From Massilia sp. CFBP 13721 (GTDB lineage Bacteria > Pseudomonadota > Gammaproteobacteria > Burkholderiales > Burkholderiaceae_D): a DNA stretch of 61,488 bases. The stretch lies in the NCBI RefSeq assembly GCF_014842025.1, contig NZ_JACYUY010000033.1:1-61488 (forward strand). The letters run 5' to 3'. Numbering within the stretch: the stretch's first letter is position 1; each line of letters starts with the position of its first letter. Positions 7,704 through 16,347 of this stretch are shown here, one piece after another. The position numbers and the translations under genes were made by a program. Under the pieces are notes generated by a model that saw nothing but the letters and a program-made list of their open reading frames with translations, was not told where the DNA came from and did no database searches.

Positions 7704-8732
7704 ATGATCGAACATACTTCCGCCGTCTATGCACAGTGGCACGCCGCCCACCTGGCGCCATTGTGGGCCAGCCCGAACGCGCACAAGCCGCCGCCCGGGC
7801 CGCTGGGGCCGCACATCTGGCGCTGGAGCGAGACCCGTCCGCTGGTCGACCTCGCCTTTGCCGAAACCTCGCCGGCGGCGGTGCAGCGGCGCGTGCTGCA
7901 GATGCTCAGTCCGCACGCGGCTTCGCCCGCCGACGAACATACCTGCGGCAACGTGCTGGCCGCGCTGCAGTGCCTGCTGCCGGGCGAGACCGCGCGCCCG
8001 CACCGCCACACCATGAACGCGCTGCGCTTCCTGCTCGAAGGATCGGGCGCGGTCACGCTGGTCGACGGCAAGGCCTGTCCGATGGAATTCGGCGACCTGG
8101 TGCTCACTCCCGGCATGTGCTGGCACGAACACCGCCACGACGGGGCCGAACCGGTGGTCTGGCTCGACGTGCTCGACGTGCCGCTGCACCAGAATCTCGG
8201 CACCGTGGTGTTCGAGCCGGGCCCGATGGAAACCGCGCCGGCCACCATGACGGACGCGGCCTTTGCCTCGGCGGGCATCCTGCCGGTCGAACTCGCGGGC
8301 CGCAGCGCGCACTCGCCGGTGTTCCGCTATCCCTACGCCGACGCCGTGCGCGCGCTCGCCCATGCGCCGCGCTCGCCCGACGGTGCGCGCCGCGTGCGCT
8401 ACGTCAATCCCTTGAACGGCAGCGGCGCCGTTCCGCTGCTCGACACCGCGATGCTGCAGCTCGACGCCGGCGTGGCCACGCTGCCCACGCGCAGCAACGC
8501 CAACCTGGTCTGCACCGTGGTCGAAGGCAGCGGCGAAACCCGCATCGGCGAGCGCACCATCGCCTGGGGCCCACGCGACACCTTCACCATCCCCCAGCAC
8601 AACTGGGCGGCGCACCGCAGCTTCGACGCCGCCGCGCGCCTGTTCATCGTTTCCGACGCCGACATCCTGCGCCGCCTCGGCCTGCTGTCGGAAGACATCG
8701 CAACTGCTTCCTTGAAAGACGCAACACCATGA
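7704..8732 (+). CDS. Gentisate 1,2-dioxygenase-like bicupin
   Basis: A 342-residue two-cupin protein of the gentisate/salicylate/1-hydroxy-2-naphthoate dioxygenase family, ring-cleaving Fe(II) enzymes. The first cupin (about 85-165) has the metal set His100, His102 (ARPHRHTMNALRF) and His141 (MCWHEHRH). In the second cupin (about 260-325) the equivalent His pair is replaced (LPTRSNANLV), as is usual for one-site members. The start at 7704 follows AAGGA eight bases after the decarboxylase stop. The stop overlaps the next start (ATGA). With the extradiol enzyme at 3787 this makes two ring-cleavage enzymes in one region. Confidence 0.8.
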   Translation: MIEHTSAVYAQWHAAHLAPLWASPNAHKPPPGPLGPHIWRWSETRPLVDLAFAETSPAAVQRRVLQMLSPHAASPADEHTCGNVLAALQCLLPGETARPHRHTMNALRFLLEGSGAVTLVDGKACPMEFGDLVLTPGMCWHEHRHDGAEPVVWLDVLDVPLHQNLGTVVFEPGPMETAPATMTDAAFASAGILPVELAGRSAHSPVFRYPYADAVRALAHAPRSPDGARRVRYVNPLNGSGAVPLLDTAMLQLDAGVATLPTRSNANLVCTVVEGSGETRIGERTIAWGPRDTFTIPQHNWAAHRSFDAAARLFIVSDADILRRLGLLSEDIATASLKDATP

Positions 8733-9592
8733 ATATCTGCTGGTACGACCAACACCAACTCGGCGTCGTCGCCGACGGCCGCGTGTATGCCGTGGGCGGC
8801 GCCCTCGCCGCCCTGCCGACGGCGCGCTACCCGGCCGCGCCGGGCGACCTGCTGATCGCCCACCTCGACACGGTGCGCGCGGCGATCGAGCGCCTGCTGC
8901 CGAACGCGCCGTCGAAACCGGCGAGCGAAGTGCGCTTCCTGAGCCCGGTAGCCAACCCGGGCAAGATCATCGGCGTGCCGGTCAACTATGCCGACCACGT
9001 GGCCGAGGCGAATGCCGACCAGGCCACCTTCACCGACCGCTACAAGGGTCCGATCCGCGAACAGGGCCTGTTCCTGAAAGCGGCCAGCGCCCTGGTGGGG
9101 CCGAGCGAGGGCGTGGCCCTGCGCTTCCCCGAGCGCCTGTCGCACCATGAAATGGAACTCGGCGTCGTGATCGGCAAGACCGCCGCCAACGTGGCGCAGG
9201 AAGACGCGCTGTCGTACGTGGCCGGCTACGCCATCGCGCTCGACATGACCGTGCGCGGCCCGGAAGACCGCTCGCTACGCAAGTCGCTCGACAGCTACGC
9301 CGTGCTCGGTCCGTGGCTGGTGACCGCCGACGCCATCGGCGACGCCCAGCGGCTCGACATCAGCCTGTCCGTGAACGGCGAACTGCGCCAGCGCGCCAGC
9401 ACCGCCGAGATGATCATCGGGATCGCCGAGCAGATCGCCTGGGCCTCGAGCTACTACACGCTGCATCCGGGCGACATCATCATGAGCGGCACCTGCGCCG
9501 GCGTCGGCCAGGTGCTGCCGGGCGACGTCATCGACTGCGCCATCGAAGGCGTCGGCGAAATGCGCGTGGCCGTGCGCGCGGCGCAGGGGTAA
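8729..9592 (+). CDS. Fumarylacetoacetate hydrolase (FAH) family protein
   Basis: A 287-residue FAH-fold protein coupled by ATGA overlap to the bicupin. It has the metal-site elements HHEMELGVVIGK and the Asp in YAIALDMTVRG, plus PGDIIMSGTCAGVG near the C-terminus. Family members hydrolyse or isomerise acylpyruvates. Next to a gentisate dioxygenase-like gene the obvious reading is cleavage of a maleyl/fumarylpyruvate-type product to pyruvate and a dicarboxylate. Other FAH activities such as decarboxylation or hydration cannot be excluded from sequence. Confidence 0.82.
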   Translation: MNICWYDQHQLGVVADGRVYAVGGALAALPTARYPAAPGDLLIAHLDTVRAAIERLLPNAPSKPASEVRFLSPVANPGKIIGVPVNYADHVAEANADQATFTDRYKGPIREQGLFLKAASALVGPSEGVALRFPERLSHHEMELGVVIGKTAANVAQEDALSYVAGYAIALDMTVRGPEDRSLRKSLDSYAVLGPWLVTADAIGDAQRLDISLSVNGELRQRASTAEMIIGIAEQIAWASSYYTLHPGDIIMSGTCAGVGQVLPGDVIDCAIEGVGEMRVAVRAAQG

Positions 9593-9597
9593 CCGGC

Positions 9598-10596
9598 ATG
9601 TCCGCGCCCTCCTCCGTGGCCGCCGCCGCAGTAGCAGCAACTGCACCGGCGCGCGAGCGCCTTCAGGTGCGCCTGCAGTCGGTCGCCTACGCCACGCCCG
9701 ACATCCAGGTCTACGAATTCGTGCGCCCGGACGGCGCGCCGCTGCCTGAGGCCAGCGCCGGTGCCCACGTCGACGTTCACCTGGCCAACGGCATCACGCG
9801 TTCGTATTCGCTGCTGCACGCGGAGCCGGCGCCGGCGCGCTACGTGGTCGGCGTCAAGCGCGACCCCAACAGCCGCGGCGGCTCCCAGTACATGCACGAG
9901 CAGCTGCGCGTCGGCACCCTGCTCGAGCTGTCGGCGCCGCGCAACCACTTCCCGCTGACCGAAGACGCGCCGCACAGCGTGCTGTTCGCCGGCGGCATCG
10001 GCATCACGCCGATCCTGTGCATGGCCGAGCGCCTGCGGGCGCTGGGCGCGTCCTGGGAACTGTGGTACGCCGTGCGCGCACGTTCCGACCTCGCCTTCCT
10101 GCCGCAGCTGGCGCGCTTCGGCGAGCGCGTGCGCGTGCACGTCGACGCCGAAGCCGACGCCGTACTGGACATGGCGGCCATCGCCGCGCAGGCGCCGGCC
10201 GGCACGCACTTCTATTGCTGCGGTCCGGGGCCGATGCTGACGGCCTATGAGGCGGCCACCGCCGGCTGGCCGCCGGAATCGGTACACCTGGAACGCTTCG
10301 GCGCCAGCGCCCCGCTCGTCACGGGCGGCGACGGCTTCGTGGTGCAGCTGGCGCGCAGCGGCGTCGAACTGCGCGTACCGGCCGAGTCGACCGTGCTGCA
10401 AGTGCTGCAGCAGAACGGCATCGCCGTCGATTCGTCGTGCGAAGCCGGCATCTGCGGCTGCTGCGAAATCGGCGTGCTCGACGGTGAAGTCGACCACCGC
10501 GACGAAGTCCTGACGGCGTCGCAGCGCGCCGCCAACCGCTCGATGATGGTCTGCTGCTCGCGCGCGAAAAGCGCACGCCTGGTGCTCGACCTGTAG
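9598..10596 (+). CDS. PDR/VanB-type oxidoreductase (FMN, NAD, plant-type 2Fe-2S)
   Basis: A 332-residue electron-transfer protein of the phthalate dioxygenase reductase class. Domains in order: flavin domain (about 20-120, with TRSYSLLH), NAD(P) domain (about 125-230, with FAGGIGITPIL and FYCCGPGPML), and C-terminal ferredoxin (about 245-330) with the Cys cluster SSCEAGICGCC and a final Cys in MMVCC. It would pass electrons from NADH to a Rieske oxygenase, most likely the one at 23514, which has no reductase beside it. It closes the rightward operon and is followed by a terminator. Confidence 0.88.
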   Translation: MSAPSSVAAAAVAATAPARERLQVRLQSVAYATPDIQVYEFVRPDGAPLPEASAGAHVDVHLANGITRSYSLLHAEPAPARYVVGVKRDPNSRGGSQYMHEQLRVGTLLELSAPRNHFPLTEDAPHSVLFAGGIGITPILCMAERLRALGASWELWYAVRARSDLAFLPQLARFGERVRVHVDAEADAVLDMAAIAAQAPAGTHFYCCGPGPMLTAYEAATAGWPPESVHLERFGASAPLVTGGDGFVVQLARSGVELRVPAESTVLQVLQQNGIAVDSSCEAGICGCCEIGVLDGEVDHRDEVLTASQRAANRSMMVCCSRAKSARLVLDL

Positions 10597-10617
10597 TCCT
10601 CCCCGCTTCCTCCTTTA

Positions 10618-10651
10618 CCGCGCACCGGCACCTGCCGCTGCGCGGTTTTTT
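10618..10651 (+). terminator. Rho-independent terminator after the reductase
   Basis: CCGCGCA (10618-10624) pairs with TGCGCGG (10639-10645) and is followed by six T, 22 bases after the reductase stop codon. Confidence 0.8.
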
Positions 10652-10696
10652 CTTGTTGCTCCTCCTTCGGCATGCGGCCTGGCCCGCAAACGTGCG

Positions 10697-10776
10697 TTGA
10701 ACGCGTGGGCGGCGCGGTGGGCGGCTATACCCGGCGGCCGGCGGGCACGCTGCGCCTGCGCCGCCCACGCGTTCAA
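10697..10776. repeat. Perfect 19-bp inverted repeat, REP-like
   Basis: TTGAACGCGTGGGCGGCGC at 10697-10715 is repeated inverted at 10758-10776 with a 42-bp centre. It lies between the reductase terminator and the convergent MHS gene. The arms share the CCCACGCGT core with the palindrome at 434-535. Confidence 0.65.
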
Positions 10777-10802
10777 GCAGCGCGTGAAACCACGCGCCCA
10801 TG

Positions 10803-10831
10803 AAAAACGGACCCGCGCGGGGTCCGTTTTT
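10803..10831. terminator. Bidirectional terminator between convergent units
   Basis: AAAAACGGACC (10803-10813) pairs with GGTCCGTTTTT (10821-10831), giving a T-run in both directions. It lies 21 bases past the stop codon of the leftward MHS transporter. Confidence 0.8.
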
Positions 10832-10851
10832 CATGCTGCGGCCGGAAGACG

Positions 10852-12252
10852 TCAGCCGGCGCGCGCCTTGCCGATGCCATTACGCAGCGCCTCGGCCTCG
10901 GCCGCGGCCTCGTTGGCCTCGTCGGTGCCGGCGGTGTGCACCGGCAGTTCCTGGTCGAAGCGCTCGGCGCTGAAGTAGAAAGCGATCGCGCTGACGATGC
11001 ACAGGCCGCCGAAGAACAGCGCCACCAGCACCGGGTCGGTGCCGCCGCGCACGGCCAGCAGGGCCGAGGCGATCAGCGGCGCCGTGCCCGAGCCGATGGT
11101 CGAGGCCAGCTGGAAGGTCACCGCGATGCCGCTGTAGCGTACGTCGGCGGCGAACTTCTCGCCCATCCAGGTGTTGACCGGGCCGCCCATCATCGCCTGT
11201 ACCAGCGGCAGCGCCAGGATCAGCGCCAGGATCAGGCCGCCCAGGCTGCCCTCGTTCACCAGCATGAAGATCGGCCAGGTGACCGCGACGCCGAGCAGCG
11301 CGCCGGTGATCAGGAGCGGACGGCGGCCATAGCGGTCCGACAGCGCGCCGAAGCACGGCATGGTGAAGATGTGCAGCAGGTTCGCCACCGTCATCGCCAG
11401 CAGCGCGTCGCTGCGCGAGTGGCCGACGGTGACGGCGTAGTTCAGCAGGAAGGCTGCGGCGAAGGTCGCAAAGGCGAGCGGCGCCAGGCCGCCGATCACG
11501 CCCGACAGCACCTGGGCGCGGTTGTGGCGGAACACGGTCACCACCGGCAGCACGCTGACCTTCTTGCCCGAGGCCAGGCGCTTCCTGCGCGCTTCCTCGA
11601 ATTCCGGCGTTTCCTCGAGCTGCATGCGGATCACGACGCCAAGCACCACCAGCAAGGCGCTCAGCAGGAAGGGCACGCGCCAGCCCCAGTCGAGGAACTG
11701 TTCGTTCGGCAGCTTCGAGAACATCATCATCACCAGGGTGCCGAGCACGGCGCCGCTGGGGCCGCCCGAGGCGACGATCGAGACCGCCAGCCCGCGTCCG
11801 CCGGGCTTGGCGTGCTCCATCGACATCAGGGTCGCCCCGCCCCACTCGCCGCCGATGGCCAGGCCCTGGATCAGGCGCAGCGCGACCAGCAGGACCGGCG
11901 CCCAGATGCCGATCTGCTGGTAGGTCGGCAGCAGGCCGATCAGCACGCTGGCGCCGCCCATCATCATCAGGGTGATCATCAGGATTTTCTTGCGCCCGAG
12001 TCGGTCGCCGTAATGGCCGAACACGACGGCGCCCAGCGGACGCGCGAAATAGCCGGCCGCCAGCGTGGCGAAGGCCGACAGCGTCGCCGCCGCCGGGTCG
12101 AGGTTGACGAAGAAGATATGGGGAAAGACGATCGCCGCGGCGACGCCGTAGAGCAGGAAATCGTAGTACTCGAGCGTGGTGCCGAGGTAGCTGGCGATGA
12201 TCGCGCGGCGCCGGCTCTTGATCTGGGTATCGGTGCTTGAATGGTCAGCCAT
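10852..12252 (-). CDS. MHS-family (metabolite:H+ symporter) MFS transporter
   Basis: A 466-residue, twelve-segment major facilitator of the MHS type that includes shikimate, proline/betaine and aromatic acid carriers. Signatures are LEYYDFLLYG at the first segment, FGHYGDRLGRKKILM in loop 2-3 and ALSDRYGRRPLL in loop 8-9. The start at ATG 12252 (MADHSS) is preferred; an ATG two codons earlier is possible. It is the last gene of a leftward run that begins with DoxX-like proteins, ends at a bidirectional terminator, and probably imports the substrate of that cluster. Confidence 0.85.
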   Translation of the reverse strand: MADHSSTDTQIKSRRRAIIASYLGTTLEYYDFLLYGVAAAIVFPHIFFVNLDPAAATLSAFATLAAGYFARPLGAVVFGHYGDRLGRKKILMITLMMMGGASVLIGLLPTYQQIGIWAPVLLVALRLIQGLAIGGEWGGATLMSMEHAKPGGRGLAVSIVASGGPSGAVLGTLVMMMFSKLPNEQFLDWGWRVPFLLSALLVVLGVVIRMQLEETPEFEEARRKRLASGKKVSVLPVVTVFRHNRAQVLSGVIGGLAPLAFATFAAAFLLNYAVTVGHSRSDALLAMTVANLLHIFTMPCFGALSDRYGRRPLLITGALLGVAVTWPIFMLVNEGSLGGLILALILALPLVQAMMGGPVNTWMGEKFAADVRYSGIAVTFQLASTIGSGTAPLIASALLAVRGGTDPVLVALFFGGLCIVSAIAFYFSAERFDQELPVHTAGTDEANEAAAEAEALRNGIGKARAG

Positions 12253-12312
12253 GGTCATGTTCCGCAAATGTGGTGAATGGAATATCGGATGAAGCAGGTG
12301 GACCCGCGCGCG

Positions 12313-12864
12313 TCATCGCGCGCCGTTGCCCGGTTCCTGCGGCTTCTCGAAAATCGCCGGCAGCGCCTTGAAATCGGACGGCGTGCCCATCGGCGCGTGC
12401 ATGCGCAGCATCGGCAGGTAGTAGCGGATGTACGCCAGGATCAGGATCAGGTTCAGGTACAGGCACCAGACCGACATGTAGGTGCTCAGGATGCGGTCGT
12501 AGCGCAGGTTCAGCACGATCGAGTTGTGGAACACCATGTACGAGACCGGCAGCGCCGCGGCCAGCGCCAGCGGCACGAAGACGTTGAACACGAGGCACAG
12601 GCCGACGATCAGCTCGACCGTCTTGACGAGGTCGAACATGCCCACTTCGAGCAGCGAGACCAGCATCACGTTCGACGGGTGCAGGGTGCCCAGCGGTTGC
12701 GGAAAGATCGGCGCATGGCCGAACATCGACAGCAGGTGGCTGGCGCCGCTGACGATCATCCAGGCGCCGAGCATGATGCGGCAGAAGACCAGCACCAGCT
12801 TGCCGATGAAGCGCAGGTCGAGTTTGTTGGTGCGGTCATGCACCGCGGGGGTGGATATTGCCAT
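12313..12864 (-). CDS. DoxX-like four-helix membrane protein
   Basis: A 183-residue integral membrane protein with about four hydrophobic segments (roughly residues 22-45, 65-90, 92-115, 135-155). It resembles the loosely defined DoxX/DoxD-like quinone-linked membrane family. The start at ATG 12864 is supported by a GGAG about ten bases upstream. A second DoxX-like protein is encoded at 16347-16880 in the same leftward run. Function is unknown; a role in a membrane redox step is a guess from fold and context only. Confidence 0.6.
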   Translation of the reverse strand: MAISTPAVHDRTNKLDLRFIGKLVLVFCRIMLGAWMIVSGASHLLSMFGHAPIFPQPLGTLHPSNVMLVSLLEVGMFDLVKTVELIVGLCLVFNVFVPLALAAALPVSYMVFHNSIVLNLRYDRILSTYMSVWCLYLNLILILAYIRYYLPMLRMHAPMGTPSDFKALPAIFEKPQEPGNGAR

Positions 12865-12910
12865 GCTGCGTGTCTCCGGTTGAAACTGTTTTGTGATGGA
12901 TGGGGCGATG

Positions 12911-13444
12911 CTATGCCTTGGGTGCGAGGCCCATGTCGAGCGCCCTGCCGAGGGCGCTGCCGGCGCAGTCCTGGCCGTCCAGCGGTTGGGCGATGGTCTT
13001 GCGCCAGACGATGCGTCCGTTCCCGGTGCGGAACATGTCGACCAGTTCGTAGGCGCCCGGTCCTCCGCCCTGGACGCAGTGGTGCACGGCGACATTCAGG
13101 CCTTCGGCGACGACCTGGCGCACCGTCGAGGCGAGCGGGGCGCCGCCGTGGCGGTAGACCGCGTCCGGCGTGAAGTCGATCGTCTTCGGCGTGTAATACA
13201 GCTTGGCGGCTTGCGCCGCGTCGCCCTGCCCGTAGGCCAGCGCCATGTAGCCGGCCACGACCTCGCGCGGCATCTGGCCGACCCCGGGGCCGGTGTCGCC
13301 ATACCAGCGCGGATTGAAATGCAGGTCCTGCGCGACATACCCTGTCAGCAGGACGCCCAGTGCGATCGAGATCGCGTTCAGTTTTTTATCGGTGATCACC
13401 GGGAAGTCTCCTGTTTGCATGCTTGTAGTTTGTTTGTTTTCCAT
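12911..13444 (-). CDS. SnoaL-like (NTF2 fold) protein with N-terminal membrane anchor
   Basis: A 177-residue protein. Residues about 23-42 (AISIALGVLLTGYVAQDL) look like an uncleaved anchor. The rest resembles the SnoaL-like polyketide-cyclase/ester-cyclase branch of the NTF2 fold (REVVAGYMALAYGQGD, ending with a strand-rich part). It lies between a DoxX-like gene and a TRAP binding protein, all leftward with short gaps. Catalytic residues are not evident, so a binding or accessory role is as likely as catalysis. An internal ATG at 13420 is an alternative start. Confidence 0.55.
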   Translation of the reverse strand: MENKQTTSMQTGDFPVITDKKLNAISIALGVLLTGYVAQDLHFNPRWYGDTGPGVGQMPREVVAGYMALAYGQGDAAQAAKLYYTPKTIDFTPDAVYRHGGAPLASTVRQVVAEGLNVAVHHCVQGGGPGAYELVDMFRTGNGRIVWRKTIAQPLDGQDCAGSALGRALDMGLAPKA

Positions 13445-13475
13445 CGGCGCCCCAGCGCGCTTTTCAGACCGCTTT

Positions 13476-14519
13476 TCAGTGCGCCTGCGCCGTCCCGGCG
13501 TCGTACAGGGTCCGCAGTTCCGGCTCCTGCCCGGCGAAATGGCGTTCGCGCAGCGGCGCCGTCAGCGCGCGCAGCATGGCCGACTGCGCCGGCGCCGGCG
13601 TGTAGACCGCCATGCCGCGCGTGGCCAGGGTGTCGCGAGCGGCCGCAGCCTCGGCGCGCGCCGCGCTGCGCTGCACCCGCGCAGCATCCGCCGCCGCCTG
13701 GCGCAGGATGCCCTGCTCCCGCGGCGTCAGCGCGGCCCAGGCGCGCGCGTTCGCGGCCAGCACCAGGGCGCTGTAGGAGTGATTGGTCAGGCTGAGCGAG
13801 GCCTGCACTTCGTACAGGCGTCCGGCCAGGATCTGGGAAATGAAATTGTCCTGCGCGGTGACGCGCTTCGCCTTCAGCGCGCCGTACAGTTCGCCGAAGG
13901 GCAGCGCGACCGGGTTGGCGCCAAAGGCGCGCGCCGTCTCGACGAACACCGGTTCGCCGATGACGCGCATCTCCAGGCCGCGCAGGTCGCGGGCGTCGCG
14001 CACCGGCGCGCCCGAGGTGGTGATCTGGCGAAAGCCGTTTTCCCACCACGCCAGCCCGACCAGTCCGGCCGGCGCCAGGCGCGCCAGCAGGGCCTGGCCG
14101 AAGGGACCGTCGAGCAAGGCATCGGCCTGCCGTTCGCTGGCCACGAGGTAAGGCAGGTCGAGCAGTTCGAAGGCTTTCACCTGCGGCGCCAGGCCGGTGC
14201 CGGCAACCAGCATCAGCGTGGGCGCACCGGGCGCGCCCGCCTGCAGCGCGGCGATCTGCGCGGCCGGCGAGCCGGGCACGGCATCGCTGCGCACCTTGAC
14301 CTGCAGGCTGCCGCCGCTGGCGCGCGCGGCGCTGTCGGCGAAGGCGCGCATGCCCTGGCGTACCGGATGCTGCTCGGGGAGGTAGGCGCGGTAGTCGGCG
14401 ATCTCGAGCTGGCGCACGGCGGGCGCCGCGGTGGCGGACACTGCCAGCAAGGCCAGGCCGCACGCGGATAAAGCACGGCGGGCCGGCTGCCCCGCACGTC
14501 GGAAGATTGTCTCCAGCAT
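13476..14519 (-). CDS. TRAP transporter solute-binding protein (DctP family), orphan
   Basis: A 347-residue exported protein: a basic start then a hydrophobic stretch (ALSACGLALLAVSATAAPA) ending in a likely signal cleavage site. The mature part has DctP features, with a substrate-contact Arg expected in LRGLEMRVIGEP and the segment NFISQIL. DctP proteins bind carboxylates in the periplasm and hand them to DctQ/DctM membrane subunits. No dctQ or dctM is in the window, so this copy is an orphan or uses a distant permease. Start at ATG 14519. Confidence 0.8.
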   Translation of the reverse strand: MLETIFRRAGQPARRALSACGLALLAVSATAAPAVRQLEIADYRAYLPEQHPVRQGMRAFADSAARASGGSLQVKVRSDAVPGSPAAQIAALQAGAPGAPTLMLVAGTGLAPQVKAFELLDLPYLVASERQADALLDGPFGQALLARLAPAGLVGLAWWENGFRQITTSGAPVRDARDLRGLEMRVIGEPVFVETARAFGANPVALPFGELYGALKAKRVTAQDNFISQILAGRLYEVQASLSLTNHSYSALVLAANARAWAALTPREQGILRQAAADAARVQRSAARAEAAAARDTLATRGMAVYTPAPAQSAMLRALTAPLRERHFAGQEPELRTLYDAGTAQAH

Positions 14520-14554
14520 GGCTCTTTGCTTTCTAGTACTTCTGAAGATTATCA

Positions 14555-14636
14555 TAGTTGCCCACCGTGCCTTCCTTCAATGCCGTCCATGAAATGTCAG
14601 CTATGCGGCAAGCGCATAGCTTATGGGTGGCAACTA
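14555..14636. repeat. Nested inverted repeat in the PrpD-DctP gap
   Basis: Outer arms TAGTTGCCCACC (14555-14566) and GGTGGCAACTA (14626-14636) enclose a perfect inner hairpin AGCTATGCG / CGCATAGCT (14599-14607 and 14613-14621) with loop GCAAG. It fills most of the 122-base gap between the stop of the MmgE/PrpD gene and the start of dctP. It may be an RNA structure that lowers downstream expression, or a small mobile remnant. Confidence 0.5.
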
Positions 14637-14641
14637 CCCGC

Positions 14642-16135
14642 CTAGCCGATCGCCAGCGCGGCGTTCAGGGCCGCCACGTCGGCCTCGGCCTCGAGCTTCT
14701 GCAGGCGCGCCACGACGGCGTTCGCCTGCGCCCGCTTCATGCCGGCCGCGTCGGTGCACTCGAACACCTTCTTGCGGTACTCCTCGGCCGTCATCGGGTT
14801 CTTCGGGTCGCCCTTGGCGAAGCGCACCTCCTTGCCTAAGCGCCGGCCGTCGCGCGTCTTCAGTTCGAGGCGCACGAAGCCGGGACCGCCGTCGGGGCGC
14901 ACCAGGCTCTTGTCCTCGACGGTGACCATGCGTTTGGCGAGCGCGCGCAGGTCGGCGCGGCGCAGGGCCGCATCGGTGAAGTGGCGCAGGCCGACCTCGC
15001 GGTCCTGGATCGCCGCCGCCACCATCCACGGATTGCTGAACTGCGCTTCGACCACCGTTTGCGGGTTCTGCTTCTTTTCCAGCGGCGCGCCCAGCAGCAT
15101 CATCTCGGCCGGAGGACTGTAGATCGTCACCGTGTCGACGTCCGCGGCGCGGATGTCGTTCGCCTTGACCAGTTCCAGGATGCCGTCGATGGCGACGTGG
15201 CCGCCGCGGCAGGACGGATACGGTTTCGGCGCGATGTCGACACCGGCGAAGCGCGTGCCGAGGCCGCCCAGCAGCGCCTCTTCCGAGTACTTGCCGCCGT
15301 GGTACTGCCGGAACAGGCCCTTGACCCCGCCCAGCACCCGGTCCGAACCGATCACGCCGTGCTTCGCCAGCCGCGCCGACATGATGCCGCCGTAGGCCGC
15401 GAAGCCGGCGCCGAGGCGCTTGGCATGGGTGCCATCGACGCTGGCCTGGGCATTTCCCGACAACTGGTGGTAAGCCAGGCCGACCGCCGACACCAGCTGG
15501 GCGCGGTTCAGGCCCATCAGGCGCCCCGCCACCAGGGTCGCGGCCAGGAAGCCGTACATCGGGGTCGGGTCCCAGCCGACGATGAAGGGCGACACGCCGG
15601 GCGAACCGGCACGCGACAGGCGGCAGGCGGCGTCGGTGCCGACCGCCACTGCGGCGATCAGTTCCTTGCCGCTGACGCGCCCGACGAAGTCGGCCATCGC
15701 CAGCGCCACCGGCACCGTGACGCAGGAGGCGTGCAGCAGCGACGGCTCGTAGGTATCGTCGTACTCGAGCGCGGCGGCCATGGCCGCGTTCAGGCGCGCC
15801 GCCTTTTCCGCCGGCAGGCGCAGCTTCGTGCCCAGCACCAGGCTTTCCGCCTTGCCGCCGGTATCGCGGCTCCAGGCGGCCAACTGGCGGATGCCGTCGG
15901 CGCCCAACGCCGGCAGCGCGACGGCCACCGTGTCGAGGATCTGGGTGCGGGTGACCGCGACCACCTCGGCCGGCAGCGCCTCGTAGCGCGTGTCGAGGCA
16001 GAAGTCGACCAGGGCGTAGATGGCATCCGGCACCGCGCCCGGCGCCGGCCCGCCCTGGAAGGCAAAGGCCGGGACGGCCCAGCTCGACGCCATCAGCGCC
16101 GATAATTGTACGAATTTCCTGCGGCTCGTTTCCAT
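14642..16135 (-). CDS. MmgE/PrpD-family protein with a twin-arginine signal
   Basis: A 497-residue protein. After residue 40 it follows the MmgE/PrpD family (2-methylcitrate dehydratase type): ALEYDDTYEPSLLHAS, GLAYHQLSGNAQAS, FRQYHGG and PYPSCRGGH. The family dehydrates or isomerises tricarboxylates in the cytosol. This copy instead begins METSRRKFVQLSALMASS, an RRxFxxL twin-arginine motif followed by a hydrophobic stretch and AFA, so it should be exported folded to the periplasm. The start at 16135 has GAGGAG upstream. The neighbours are membrane proteins and a TRAP binding protein, fitting a periplasmic role. The reaction is unknown. Confidence 0.75.
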   Translation of the reverse strand: METSRRKFVQLSALMASSWAVPAFAFQGGPAPGAVPDAIYALVDFCLDTRYEALPAEVVAVTRTQILDTVAVALPALGADGIRQLAAWSRDTGGKAESLVLGTKLRLPAEKAARLNAAMAAALEYDDTYEPSLLHASCVTVPVALAMADFVGRVSGKELIAAVAVGTDAACRLSRAGSPGVSPFIVGWDPTPMYGFLAATLVAGRLMGLNRAQLVSAVGLAYHQLSGNAQASVDGTHAKRLGAGFAAYGGIMSARLAKHGVIGSDRVLGGVKGLFRQYHGGKYSEEALLGGLGTRFAGVDIAPKPYPSCRGGHVAIDGILELVKANDIRAADVDTVTIYSPPAEMMLLGAPLEKKQNPQTVVEAQFSNPWMVAAAIQDREVGLRHFTDAALRRADLRALAKRMVTVEDKSLVRPDGGPGFVRLELKTRDGRRLGKEVRFAKGDPKNPMTAEEYRKKVFECTDAAGMKRAQANAVVARLQKLEAEADVAALNAALAIG

Positions 16136-16161
16136 GTTCGTCTCCTCGTCTCGTCCGGTGC

Positions 16162-16347
16162 TCAGTGACCGCGCTTGCTGTCGCGTACCAGCATCCAGAC
16201 CAGGCCGGCCCATGAGGCGCCGAAGGCGACCAGGTCGTAATTGCGGATCGGGCGGAAGCTCGTGTAGAACAGGCCCGTCGAGCCGATATAGGCGGCAGCC
16301 GTCAGCAGCAGGCACACGGCCACGGCAATCCATTTGTTCTTGGTCAT
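16162..16347 (-). CDS. Small two-helix membrane protein
   Basis: A 61-residue protein, MTKNKWIAVAVCLLL at the start, with two hydrophobic segments (about 6-22 and 40-55) and a charged tail. Its start codon overlaps the stop of the upstream DoxX-like gene by one base (TGATG), so translation is coupled. No family is recognised. The coupling suggests it is a subunit or partner of the DoxX-like protein. Confidence 0.6.
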   Translation of the reverse strand: MTKNKWIAVAVCLLLTAAAYIGSTGLFYTSFRPIRNYDLVAFGASWAGLVWMLVRDSKRGH

